Shown: one piece after another, positions 55,331 through 64,000 of the stretch
How the letters are laid out: each line of letters starts with the position of its first letter
Position numbering within the stretch: the stretch's first letter is position 1
DNA from: Asterella californica
Lineage: Eukaryota > Streptophyta > Marchantiopsida > Marchantiales > Aytoniaceae
NCBI GenBank assembly: GCA_036924285.1
Contig: JAYKYS010000005.1
Coordinates: 29,610,001-29,674,000 of the forward strand
Direction of reading: 5' to 3'
Length of the DNA stretch: 64,000 nt
The notes under the pieces: model-generated
Told to the model about the DNA's origin: nothing
The model's input: only the letters and a program-made list of their open reading frames with translations
Databases searched by the model: none
Program-made: the position numbers and the translations under genes

Positions 55331-55484
55331 GGCTAGAGGCTATGGGTGTTTTTTGGGACCATCTTCCAGAAGCACCAATAGAAAAATGCCTCAAGCATAT
55401 TAAGTTGCTTCGTACTCCTTTTGGTAGTAAGGACGTTTACATTCAGGTTTCAGAAACATTAATAAGAATTTTGAGAAGAAACGG
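55331..55484 (+). pseudogene. Exon-like ORF of unknown family, split by a solo LTR
   Basis: Open from an AG acceptor-like site to the LTR. It encodes 'AMGVFWDHLPEAP' and 'CLKHIKLLRTPFGSKDVYIQ', with balanced amino-acid composition unlike random AT-rich DNA. If the solo LTR (55485-57496) and one AACGG repeat are removed, the frame continues 18 codons to a TGA at about 57555. I do not recognise the family. It could be an exon of a host gene or a captured fragment. Confidence 0.4.
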
Positions 55485-57496
55485 TGTCGTAACGAGAGCC
55501 TTTTCTTTGAGCAAGGGCGTACTTTCTGACTGTGGCTAGCGATCGATGCACAACAGAGCGACTAGTATCTTGTAGTTTCTCTCTGACTTCCTCGATATCT
55601 AAGCACTTTCTTTCTTTCAGTAAAGGATCAAGATAACAACACGAAAACGTTGGATGATCATAGGTACAACAAATAGGATATGCAATGACATCATCTCACG
55701 GTAGTATTCCTCTCCAAACTTTCTCACTACTAGAGCTTCGTACATAGCTTTGGGTCGACAGATATGTCTTATCTCGCACTCAGTGTTAAAGTTTACAGGT
55801 GGGAGCTGATTTAGATCCATCCTTCATGAGGATAAAGATGATAAGATTCTATTCTTGGCTGTAAGTGACAACATGTAAGATCACAGGGACAGGCGAGAGC
55901 ATGATTTGCGCGGTAAAGTTGTGTCCGAAGGTTCCTATCAGAAACTGTTGGAAATGGACTCGTTTCATGTACATCAGTTTAATCTGGAAGGGGTTTCGAA
56001 AAGAGAATTTGGGGAGTAAGTAGAGCCCTTCATCCATCTCTCACAACATTGGCGCTCCAACTACAAGAGTATATGGATCCATAGAACGTTGATATAGATT
56101 CATCAAATCACTACGATCTCTCTCGAGCAATCACTTGAATTTCCTTAAGGTCGAATGCCCACACATAGGTCACTCTCCTTTGCTTAAAAGTTTCCAACAC
56201 AAAACAAGGATAGATGCAAGCTCCCTAACCGATCAACCAAGCCACATGGATCGATGAGGTGGCACATATGCACATCGCATGTTTGGTGCCATCATACTCA
56301 TCCTCGTGTAGGTCATCTAGATAGACCGTTCTAATGCATGCACCGTAACATATCTCAATACTAGTGACTAGGCTAGACAAATAGTCGACTTTACAAGTCA
56401 AGGATCGCACTTTGCCACGTTGAGTGCGAAACTGACAACCACATGACGTGGTCACAACCTAGGTCGCTATAGTCTTATCTATGTCTAGAATACTCCGCAA
56501 AGTAATACAAACGTCACATGGGATGCTTTTCTGCCAACTGTCGCTAACAAGTCTCGGGACCTAGACTAGATACCGTTGTCGATACAACTCGACAGAAAAG
56601 CAACAAACTTTCATACATGATAGATACAGATCTACAAATCGGTCTCCTCTCAAACTTGCCACGTAGGTAGGATACTAAAGTCTCTACTTACAAGTCAAAT
56701 TTCAGGAAGATCTGACGGCTAGATCTTCTCTCACAATTCACACAAATTCTCAGACACACATTTCCAATCTCAAATTCAACACAGAAGCTTCTTCGCCTAA
56801 ATGAATCGTCCACTTCCACTCAAACTTCCTTTGCTAGCAATTCAGAAGGTAAACTCACTACTCAGAAACTTTCATCCAATTTGACCGTGCAGATCATCCT
56901 CCATAAATCTGAAAACTTGCTGCTCCAGATTGAAAGCTTTCTGCACCCATCGTCTTCAAATCGTCATTGCACCAAATCCGCAGAACATCCGGTGATGAAA
57001 TTTGGAGTCAGAGCTTCAGCAACTGACAGACTACAAGCTCATGAAATCTGGTCTCAATCTGACGACGCAATCACTCAAACTCTTTAATCTTTCAATTGGC
57101 AGAGAAAGCTCTGTATTTCCATCACTCTATGAACTTCAAATGATCATAACGCATGCCCAGGACCTCCAAATCGAGTGAAATTTAGGTTGCTCCTCCCGTT
57201 GAGAGCTCTCCGTCCATGTCTTCTGATCATCCAAATCCTTCGTGAAAGTGCCTCGTTCCTCTCGAAGCGCACACCTAGGTAGATGAATAGTTATCTCTAC
57301 TTTTGGGTGGATCAATAGGAAGTTAAAAGACTTAACCTTGTCCTTTTGCACCCCATGGAGTCCTCCAGCAGATAATAGAGCATTCTAAGCTCATAAGAGC
57401 AAAGGTTTTCACCTCATTACTTCACAACTTATGCAACTATGCGCAAAATACAATTATACTCGTAATTTACATAGTAATTGATTTCACAACAAGACA
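55485..57496. mobile_element. Solo LTR, family D, second copy
   Basis: 2012 bp, same orientation and ends as 2227-4258 (TGTCGTAA... AAGACA). It is flanked by the exact repeat AACGG (55480-55484 and 57496-57500), or ACGG if the shared terminal A is assigned to the LTR. The open frames inside (for example 56225-56455, -) correspond to frames in the first copy only in part and are not called genes. Confidence 0.8.
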
Positions 57497-57570
57497 ACGG
57501 TACTGTCAACTCAAACGGTTACTCGTGGAGATTGAAAAATACTATACAAAGTTATATTTGATATGGAACT

Positions 57571-57613
57571 CTAACCCTAACCCTAACCTCCATAAACTAT
57601 GGAGGTTAGGGTT
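57571..57613. repeat. Telomere-like CCCTAA run forming a perfect hairpin
   Basis: 'ctaaccctaaccctaacc' followed by its complement. The 16-bp arms 57579-57594 and 57598-57613 are perfect with a 3-nt loop. The unit is CCCTAA, not the CCCTAAA usual in plants. It is far too short for a telomere. Confidence 0.7.
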
Positions 57614-58361
57614 CTTCCTGTTAAAAAATCTTGTTTCTTCACTTTGACGAGCACTTATCTCCTAGTGATGAAATGATGAAACTTGTTGTCAATCTTCACA
57701 TATGAATCGAGCCTGAATGATGATCCTCATGATTTCATTTCTTTGGAATGTCAACGGATCTAATAATATCTTTTAAAACTCTTTTATCTTGCAATTCTTA
57801 GCAGCTCTTTGCGTGCCGTGCCCGTCAATCCTCCGGTCGTCGACCCTCTAACCCAAGCCAATGGTGCTCACGGGGTGATACCGAGGTTGGACCTTGAAGT
57901 CTTGGAATCTAGGACCTAAATCGACTGAGTGAAGGATCCTTGTCAAGTTCCAACGGTTCTTATCCGCAGTTCTATGTCTTTGGTCAGTTCTCTTCGCGCA
58001 TGGAAGCAGTCACGCGGACTGTCACAACGACACAGTCTCGTACTGGACGTAAGAATGGGTTCAATCCCACTATTCTAGCTGTCTGAGAAAGTGTAGCTAT
58101 ACGAGAACGCGACACAATGAATAGCAAAGTGATGAGAAGACCCCATCAAACCTACAAAGGAAAGAGGAACACGTCTTTGGTTAAACGGGAGATTATTATG
58201 TAATGTACAAGTGTAGCCATTGCTTCCAAAGTTATCTCTCACTTGTTCATACCATCATTATGTACTCAGACCATGTACATGATGTTCTTATTCCCTAACT
58301 GTTGATGGAAAGCACCAAAATTTACTTTACCGCACCCTTGACATTTTTGTTGGATTAGGAC
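57614..58361. other. Intergenic, no gene seen
   Basis: No open frame of note. 57800-58150 is less AT-rich and contains 'gggttcaatccca', which resembles a tRNA T-loop, but no cloverleaf can be built around it. Confidence 0.4.
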
Positions 58362-58559
58362 TTGATTAATGCAACCTTAACGGACAATACTAGGTTTATC
58401 AAATTTATTGTCATAACTAGACATCACATCAGGAAAATTTCTATCAGACAACATAAAGATAAACCTTTGACCACGAGGGTTATGTCGTGGAATATCCTAT
58501 CCATCGATGGCATGCTTTACGATCCTAAGTCAGTATCCAAAGGTGGCTTACGCATGTAA
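58362..58559 (+). pseudogene. Copia RNase H remnant (probable)
   Basis: Encodes 'LTDNTRFIKFIVITRHHIRKISI' followed by 'RQHKDK'. This follows the pattern of Copia RNase H near its end (DNxxxIKL...HxRTKHI..HH). The usual Thr-Lys-His is degraded and no flanking RT is readable. It probably belongs to the same Copia debris as 59390-59918, but lies 5' of it, so two elements or a rearrangement are needed. Confidence 0.4.
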
Positions 58560-59389
58560 ACCTGCTGCTCGAGGGAGTGAGCTTCCTGCTTCTGCTAAAC
58601 ATAGAACAAGTAAGAGACTGTACAAACACTTCTAACCAAACTTTCCATACGAAAACTCTCACGTCAGATTAACGGTGATCTGTTGTTCACATGAATGATG
58701 AAATCACATGTTGATCTATTAAACCTTCTGTTACCAGTGAAGAGTGTGATCAAGTAGAACGATCTTAAGAGGGTTGTGGTCAAGTAAATTGCTAAGGAAA
58801 GCATAATCTAGTTTACTAGACTATTCCACCATTGGTTGTAAGGAATTTTCATAATTTAAATAAAACATTTTACTGGTTTCTACGATAATTTTACTTATCA
58901 TTTCTGGAGATCAATCTATGTGTATATATGCAATAGAATCTATGTTAGTAAAAATTAATCTATTGCACATTGTTTGAAACTTTTGAATCTACACTCCTTG
59001 GCAAAGTCTGACACTAGAAACATATGAATTTCTGCTAAGAGGAGAGGAGTGAATGACTCTTCACAATCGCTTTTCGAGCTTTTGCATTCTTACATGAAAT
59101 GGATTACACCACTCTTTGTAGTAGTTCACTCGTGAGTCTTTAGGGTCTCCGATGAATGACAGCAAGTCGAGGCTACGCACACGACCGTTGAAAATACCAC
59201 AAGCCAAGGAATCCGTCCCGGTTCGATCTAACACCGAATAGTAAATTTTGGTATATTTGCTCAATTTTATATAATTTCTTTTCAGGTAAAACAGATTCAC
59301 ATACCCGTTTGAAACTGGAGTGCTTAGACCAACTACAGCCAGTGACCGGAATGATAACTTGACCACGAACTTCAAAGTATTTCAATGGC
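58560..59389. other. Unassigned sequence between Copia fragments
   Basis: No gene is convincing. The overlapping - strand frames 59061-59385 have no known motif. The region could include a Copia LTR and leader, but no second copy is in the window to define it. Confidence 0.35.
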
Positions 59390-59918
59390 GGTTGTAACTA
59401 TTGCAAAGAGTTTGGTCACAAAAAGAAAGAAGGTGAGAAACCAGCAAGGGCCAACTAGCGAGCAAGAGAGAGATAAAAAAGAATGAACTTTGCTAAGAGA
59501 AAAAGATCAAGTCAACCGAAATTCTCAAATGAGAAAGCATTTGTCACTCTTCACATGGATAGTAGATGTAGTGACTGGTTCATTGATTCGGGTGCTTCAT
59601 CACATGTGACACAAATTTCTCTGAAATTTCACCAATGAACATCTTTACTGCCAAAGGAGATAACTTCTTGGTCTAAGGAAGAAAAGATGTCCAACTGACA
59701 CTTGGATCAATCGCATGACGATAATTCTCAAAGATGTGTTGTACTCAAGTGACGCACAAATCAACTTACTGAGTTTAAGTAAGATTGCATCTTCTTACCG
59801 AAATGTTCGTTTTGATGCTAAAGCTTGCTATATTCTTGATTCTCTCGGACTCGCTGTAGCTCAAGTAGAATTGGACGGGAGATTATACCGCCTATGGCTG
59901 GATAATCGTGAGACAGCT
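59390..59918 (+). pseudogene. Copia gag knuckle, protease and pre-integrase remnant
   Basis: In order: a knuckle 'CNYCKEFGHKKKEG' (about 59395-59437; last Cys replaced), the protease site 'SDWFIDSGASSHVT' (about 59572-59613), and the GAG-pre-integrase region 'LKDVLYSSDAQINLLSLSKI' followed by 'YRLWLDN' (59715-59910). Frameshifts and stops lie between protease and pre-integrase. The sequence is cut at 59918 by the terminus of the TGTAGTG element. The domain order is that of Ty1/Copia pol. Confidence 0.85.
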
Positions 59919-60072
59919 TGTAGTGTCGCAGGATTTCTCCTTTTGCTCATTTAGTATACAAGATATCGTTCTCATAGAGGACTTGCACAAGTATCGCTGC
60001 TCTGTTCTAAGATCTGTTCAAACACACAAACACACGAGTTTTATCTAGAAATCTCGTCTTCTCACAAAACCA
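59919..60072 (+). mobile_element. Terminal fragment of the TGTAGTG element
   Basis: 154 bp matching the outer end of both arms of the inverted-repeat element (17025-17190 and the complement of 19600-19754). It starts at the same base (TGTAGTGTCGCAGG) and is truncated at 60072, where TR-GAG LTR sequence begins. It confirms the terminus of that family. Confidence 0.8.
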
Positions 60073-61984
60073 CACTATAGCCAACTAGATCTCTAACGAA
60101 CTTCAAAGGATGAAAACCGTAACGAAGGAACCGAAAAAGGCTTATCTGAGAACTTCCTCCTTTCGCCAAACGAACTTCAGATGTCGATAGGGTCTTCTTC
60201 CTTGACTCTGTTGACATCAAAGACTATCAGATCCGACTCCCAACAGCCGAGATACTACCGATTTTCGATCGCATGTGACCAAATCTTCAAAAACTTCTCC
60301 CTGCGGCTTAAAACCGTACACACCGCACAAACGGATCGTCTCAATTGATATCCATCCTCTCTGGTAGATAGATCTAACTACCTTGAAACTACTGCTGTTT
60401 GGAGTTCTTCTCGCAAAATCACGCAAGATATTTGATCGCAAGACACAAAAAGTCTGACGTAAATCGATTCCCTGCGGCTCAAACTTGCTCATCACACCCA
60501 AACCAACAACCCAATCCACGTACGGTCTTCTCCTATGTGTAGACGAAGACTCCTTGATCACGTAGACACCGAGAACGAAAAGCTTGGCTCACCGATCGCG
60601 AAGAACAATCTAATCTCGGGTCGCAGGTGAACAAAAATCTGACGTAAGCGCTTCCCTGCAAGCTAATTTCAGTCATTTCAGAATTCTCAAACCGTCTGAT
60701 GAAACTTCGTATCGTCTTCAATTTCCTGAAGAACTCGGCGTTCTTATCTCGATGGATCCAAGGACAGCAAGTTTGAACTCCGGAACGGTTCGAACGGTCC
60801 AACTCTCCTTCACAAGTTACTGAAGCACTCCAAATCTCTCTCTTGCATCTCAATTTTTCTCAGAACACAGTCTCCCGATCCGTCTCTTCAAGAAACCATC
60901 TTAATCCACAGGTAGCCTGCACAGATCTAAACCCAATGACACATTGCGCGCATGCATTGGACTTCCTAATTCTCCAAAACGTCCACCAACAAGTCGTAGG
61001 AATAAGCTAGCTCCTTAAGCAGCCCCCTTACAACAGTCACAGTACGTACCAATTTTCTCCAATAATGTGGAAGCAGACCCCTTGCATCCTTAGTATAGCG
61101 CTTGGAGCCGCAAATACCCAGTCAGCAGTAAACTAAGGCCTAGCTTGATTTTCTCTTCTTTCGAGTCGCGTAACTTCTCCACTAAGCGTCCAAATGAAGT
61201 AGACAAGATGCCCATGGAAAGCTGACAAACGAGCTCTACCCATCGATGCGATGAAAGTGAAGATCCGAAGTCGTGCCAAAAGTCCGTAAGTTGGGGCTTA
61301 GCTTGTTTTACCCATCTTTTGAGTCTTGTAACTTATCCACTAGGCGTCCAAATGAAGTAGACAAGATGCATGGAAAGCTGACAATGAGCTCTACCCATCG
61401 ATGCGATGAAAGTGAAGATCCGAAGTCGTGCCAAAAGCCCGTAAGCTGGGGCCTAGCTTGTTTTACCCATCTTTCGAGTCTTGTAACTTCTCCACTATGC
61501 GTCCAAATGAAGTAGACAAGATATCTATGGAAAGTTGATAATGAGCTCTACCCATCGATGTGATGAAAGTGAAGATCCGAAGTCGTGCCAAAAGCTCATA
61601 AGCTGGAGCCTAGCTTGTTTTACTCATCTTTCGAGTCTTGTAACTTCTCCACTATGCGTCTAAACGAAATAGATGAAGTGCATATGGAGTGCTGACAAAG
61701 AGCTCTATCCACTGATGCGATGAAAGTGGAGATCAGAAATTGTGCCAAAAGTTCATAAGCTGAGGCCTAGCTTGTCTTCCCCATCTTTCGAGTCTTGTAA
61801 CTTCTCCACTAGGCGTCTAAACGAAGTAGACAAAGAGCTCAATCCACTGATGCGATGAAAGTGGAGATCCGACATTGTGCCAAAAGTCCGTAAGCTGGGG
61901 CTTAGCTTGCTTTTCCCACGAGTGTCTTTGAGCGACAAGCATCGAAGTCTGAATTTCAGGTAGGAGCCGGTCCACGACACGACA
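60073..61984 (-). mobile_element. Truncated TR-GAG LTR
   Basis: Diverged copy of the 2-kb LTR lacking its first part. It aligns from the block at about 31525 and ends CGACACGACA exactly like the intact LTRs, followed by ACGT (61985-61988). It is more diverged than the other two, so it is an older insertion. Confidence 0.8.
61139..61905. repeat. 157-bp LTR tandem repeat, five units
   Basis: Anchors at 61139, 61297, 61452, 61609, 61766 and 61901; the first four intervals are 155-158 bp and the last is shortened. The intact LTRs have three units, so the copy number varies between family members. Confidence 0.85.
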
Positions 61985-62940
61985 ACGTGTAGAGACAGAC
62001 TCACTCTTATCTCGTATCGCACATATTGATTCTTCCTTAAAGTCAGGCAATCACCTACACGGAATCTTTGAAGACGGATCGACACTTGTCAATTTCTCTC
62101 TCTGCCACCTCGAGTATAACGAATACATCAACAAGGTAGTAGGAGGAACAATAACAACACAGTCTCGTCTCTAGTGTTCCGTGTCAACATGTCAAGAGGT
62201 AGACGGAATGTCTTTCTCACCTTGTCATGGAGAGCACGGGGTAGCCAATGGAACAAATATGGACAAGGAAAACTCATCGAGAACAATCTTAGAATAGTGT
62301 CAGTTCGGACTCTCAACCACTCCCACGACTCAAGAAAAACTCCAAGAAGAAGGACTAATGGTGCCATAATGACAACACGTGTAGACCTCTGCATCCCATG
62401 TGATCCAGTCATAGCTCTTGTGCATCTTTCTCACATCAGACTTTACTCCTTGCGGGTAAATAACTGACCGCACAGCGGACATGGTGTGTCTCGGATCAGT
62501 CTCGATCTCATGAGAGAGAGAGTACCCATAGCTAGAAAAAAGACTATATCCAACCAAAAGATACTCGTAATGAGAACATCTCAGAAATATCCTCTCAACT
62601 AAAGAACCATGATATGTAAAGATAAAAACACACTATATGTAACAAGAAGTCTCTCAAAAATCTCTCAAAAATTCTAAACAAAAGACTATGTAATCTTAAA
62701 AACTTCAACAACCTAAAAAGAAACCTAAAAGTATTTAATAGTCATTCATCTCTTCATAAAACATATCAATTCTAAAACCAAAAAAGCAGAAAATAAAACA
62801 AAAACGAATACCTAAAAAATTCTAAGTTACCCACCCAACACACTCTACCCTCTCATATCACACTCCCTCCGCTCTCCGATGATTCATCTCCGCGCTTCGC
62901 GCATTTGAGTAGCATTGCGGTATAGCCAATTACATGTTAG
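61985..62940. other. Unassigned region, A-rich at 62570-62830
   Basis: Frames at 62174-62467 (+) and 62128-62412 (-) overlap and have no recognised domain. 62570-62830 is A-rich with repeated 'tctcaaaaatctctcaaaaat'. No gene is called. Confidence 0.4.
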
Positions 62941-63320
62941 ACACAAAAATTGGCTTGATCATAACCCAACCTGCCACCGATATATTGTGTCACACCGGCC
63001 GGTATATTGTGCCACATAGATCAAGACATGTCACTGCTAGCACGGCATACACATATGTGTATAACGTAAAAGATGAAACAGTCTGTTTCGCTGCACCGCA
63101 TGCATGCATGTTTCACCTCGGGGTGCAGCGAAACAGGTTGTTTCGCAGCTAGCGATTCATGCTGAATCGCTATCTCAGATCGCAGTGAGTGAATTTTCGT
63201 CGTTCGTCTGAAGTGCACGGAATAACCATTGACACATTTGAGCTCGTTCAGTGCATCTCTAACACTGACGTTTGGTTTGGTATTGTGTTCCTGTTAACTC
63301 TCTGTTCTGATTCTTCAAGT
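62941..63320. repeat. Cluster of short direct and inverted repeats
   Basis: 'cc(g)gtatattgtgYcacaYa' occurs twice (62977-63018) around CCGGCCGG. A perfect 15-bp inverted repeat is at 63083-63097 and 63122-63136 (ctgtttcgctgcacc), with 'gcatgcatgcatg' in the loop. A second perfect hairpin lies at 63150-63159 and 63163-63172 (tagcgattca). These may be MITE ends or a structured RNA. Confidence 0.5.
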
Positions 63321-63662
63321 AATGGAGATTTTGAACGTTCGTGAGTTGTCATAAACAAGGATGCGATCGTTATTTTCCAACCAAGAGCTTCATCGTCACA
63401 GACAACAGATGGCAAACTAAAGATTTCCATATTGTTCTAAATTAAAGATTTCCATATTGTTCTAAATGTTCTATTTATTACTGGGCTGAGCGTCCAAGCA
63501 ACACTTCTATGTCAATAGCCCCTCATCCGATGCAGCTTGATACCATTCTAGACGTTATCCATAAGAACTGACAGCAAAAGCCTTAAACTGAAGTAAATGT
63601 CGAACCAGGAGCCCAGTCTGGAATCAACACTCCTACTCCACGTTCCTAGGTTAAAACGTCGG

Positions 63663-63667
63663 AAAAA
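63663..63667 (-). terminator. RNA polymerase III terminator of tRNA-iMet
   Basis: TTTTT on the - strand, 19 bases after the tRNA 3' end, as expected for a Pol III gene. Confidence 0.7.
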
Positions 63668-63686
63668 TGAGGAAGCTTGACTCTGA

Positions 63687-63758
63687 TATCAGAGCGAGGT
63701 TTCGATCCTCGGACCTGTGGGTTATGGGCCCACCACGCTTCCGCTGCGCCACTCTGAT
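63687..63758 (-). tRNA. Initiator tRNA-Met (CAT)
   Basis: 72 nt. The - strand reads ATCAGAGTGGCGCAGCGG at the 5' end and has the anticodon loop CCCATAAC between GTGGG/CCCAC. The T-loop is the initiator-type GATCGAAAC, and the acceptor 3' strand CTCTGAT pairs with ATCAGAG, with discriminator A. No intron, and CCA is not encoded. The internal A box (TGGCGCAGCGG) and B box are intact. It starts protein synthesis in the cytosol and its 3' end also primes many plant LTR retrotransposons, including family C here. Confidence 0.96.
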
Positions 63759-64000
63759 TGTTGTCTAGAGCGCTTAACGATCTGATTTTTAACAGATAAG
63801 GCCTGTAAAAGGCTTGGCTCAAGGTACCTCCGGACCTTTTGTCCTTGAGGAGGAAGATTGGAGAGCTCCTAAGTTTGCGAAAAGGTCAAACGCGAAGGAG
63901 CTTGGACTTTGTGTTCAGCTTTCACCTTTTTGGGTGACCAGTTGATTGTTGCCTATCATCAATCAAAGGATCAGATATTCTTTACTACGTGTCAGACTGG

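Noticed and set aside
57571..57613. Chromosome end
   Set aside because: Only a few CCCTAA units in foldback form, with normal sequence on both sides.
58030..58075. Possible tRNA around 'gggttcaatccca'
   Set aside because: A T-loop-like string is present, but no acceptor stem, D arm or anticodon arm could be paired around it.

Overview
The window looks like nuclear DNA of a land plant, most probably a bryophyte and within that a liverwort. The only well-preserved host protein gene (47379-51287, + strand, four exons) encodes an alpha/beta-hydrolase joined to an NB-ARC domain and leucine-rich repeats. This is the HNL class of NLR immune receptor, known from the liverwort Marchantia. An intact initiator tRNA-Met gene lies at 63687-63758 (- strand). 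Introns are GT-AG, and Ty3/Gypsy and Copia retrotransposons fill most of the rest. The species call is inference from the HNL architecture.

Layout. 1-4310: a decayed Gypsy gag (- strand) split by two solo LTRs. 4311-6240: host sequence related to the 5' flank of the HNL gene, then a pyrimidine-rich exon-like block. 6246-11003: a deleted Gypsy copy (called family E here, - strand). 11003-12825: unexplained repeats. 12826-17024: remnants of a second Gypsy family (F, with a chromodomain-like C-terminus, - strand). 17025-19754: a 2.7 kb long-inverted-repeat element. 19755-39571: a Gypsy E copy on the + strand (gag/protease, RT, RNase H, integrase, 3' LTR). It is interrupted at 22663-37406 by a gag-only LTR retrotransposon of the TR-GAG type with 2 kb LTRs. 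One LTR of that element is in turn interrupted at 22908-31368 by an almost complete chromovirus (family C, - strand). 39579-41145: a Gypsy F integrase end plus LTR. 41830-47378: two more copies of the HNL 5' flank. 47379-51448: the HNL gene and its broken 3' end. 51449-64000: AT-rich intergenic DNA with a Harbinger-like MITE, a solo LTR splitting an exon-like ORF, Copia debris, a truncated TR-GAG LTR with five 157-bp repeats, hairpins, and the tRNA.

How it fits together. The immune-receptor locus seems to have expanded by tandem duplication: its upstream module occurs at least three times. A nested retroelement block of about 36 kb (6-41 kb) then pushed the modules apart. The nesting order can be read directly, because removing the TR-GAG element and one copy of its target duplication restores the host Gypsy reading frame. 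The tRNA-iMet gene encodes the primer type expected for the chromovirus, whose primer-binding site is visible at 30241-30254.

The most interesting items are the HNL receptor with its homogenised 72-bp LRR array and duplication-truncated C-terminus, the orphan HNL upstream modules, the gag-only element, the long-inverted-repeat element, and the shared ACGN target duplications of two LTR families.
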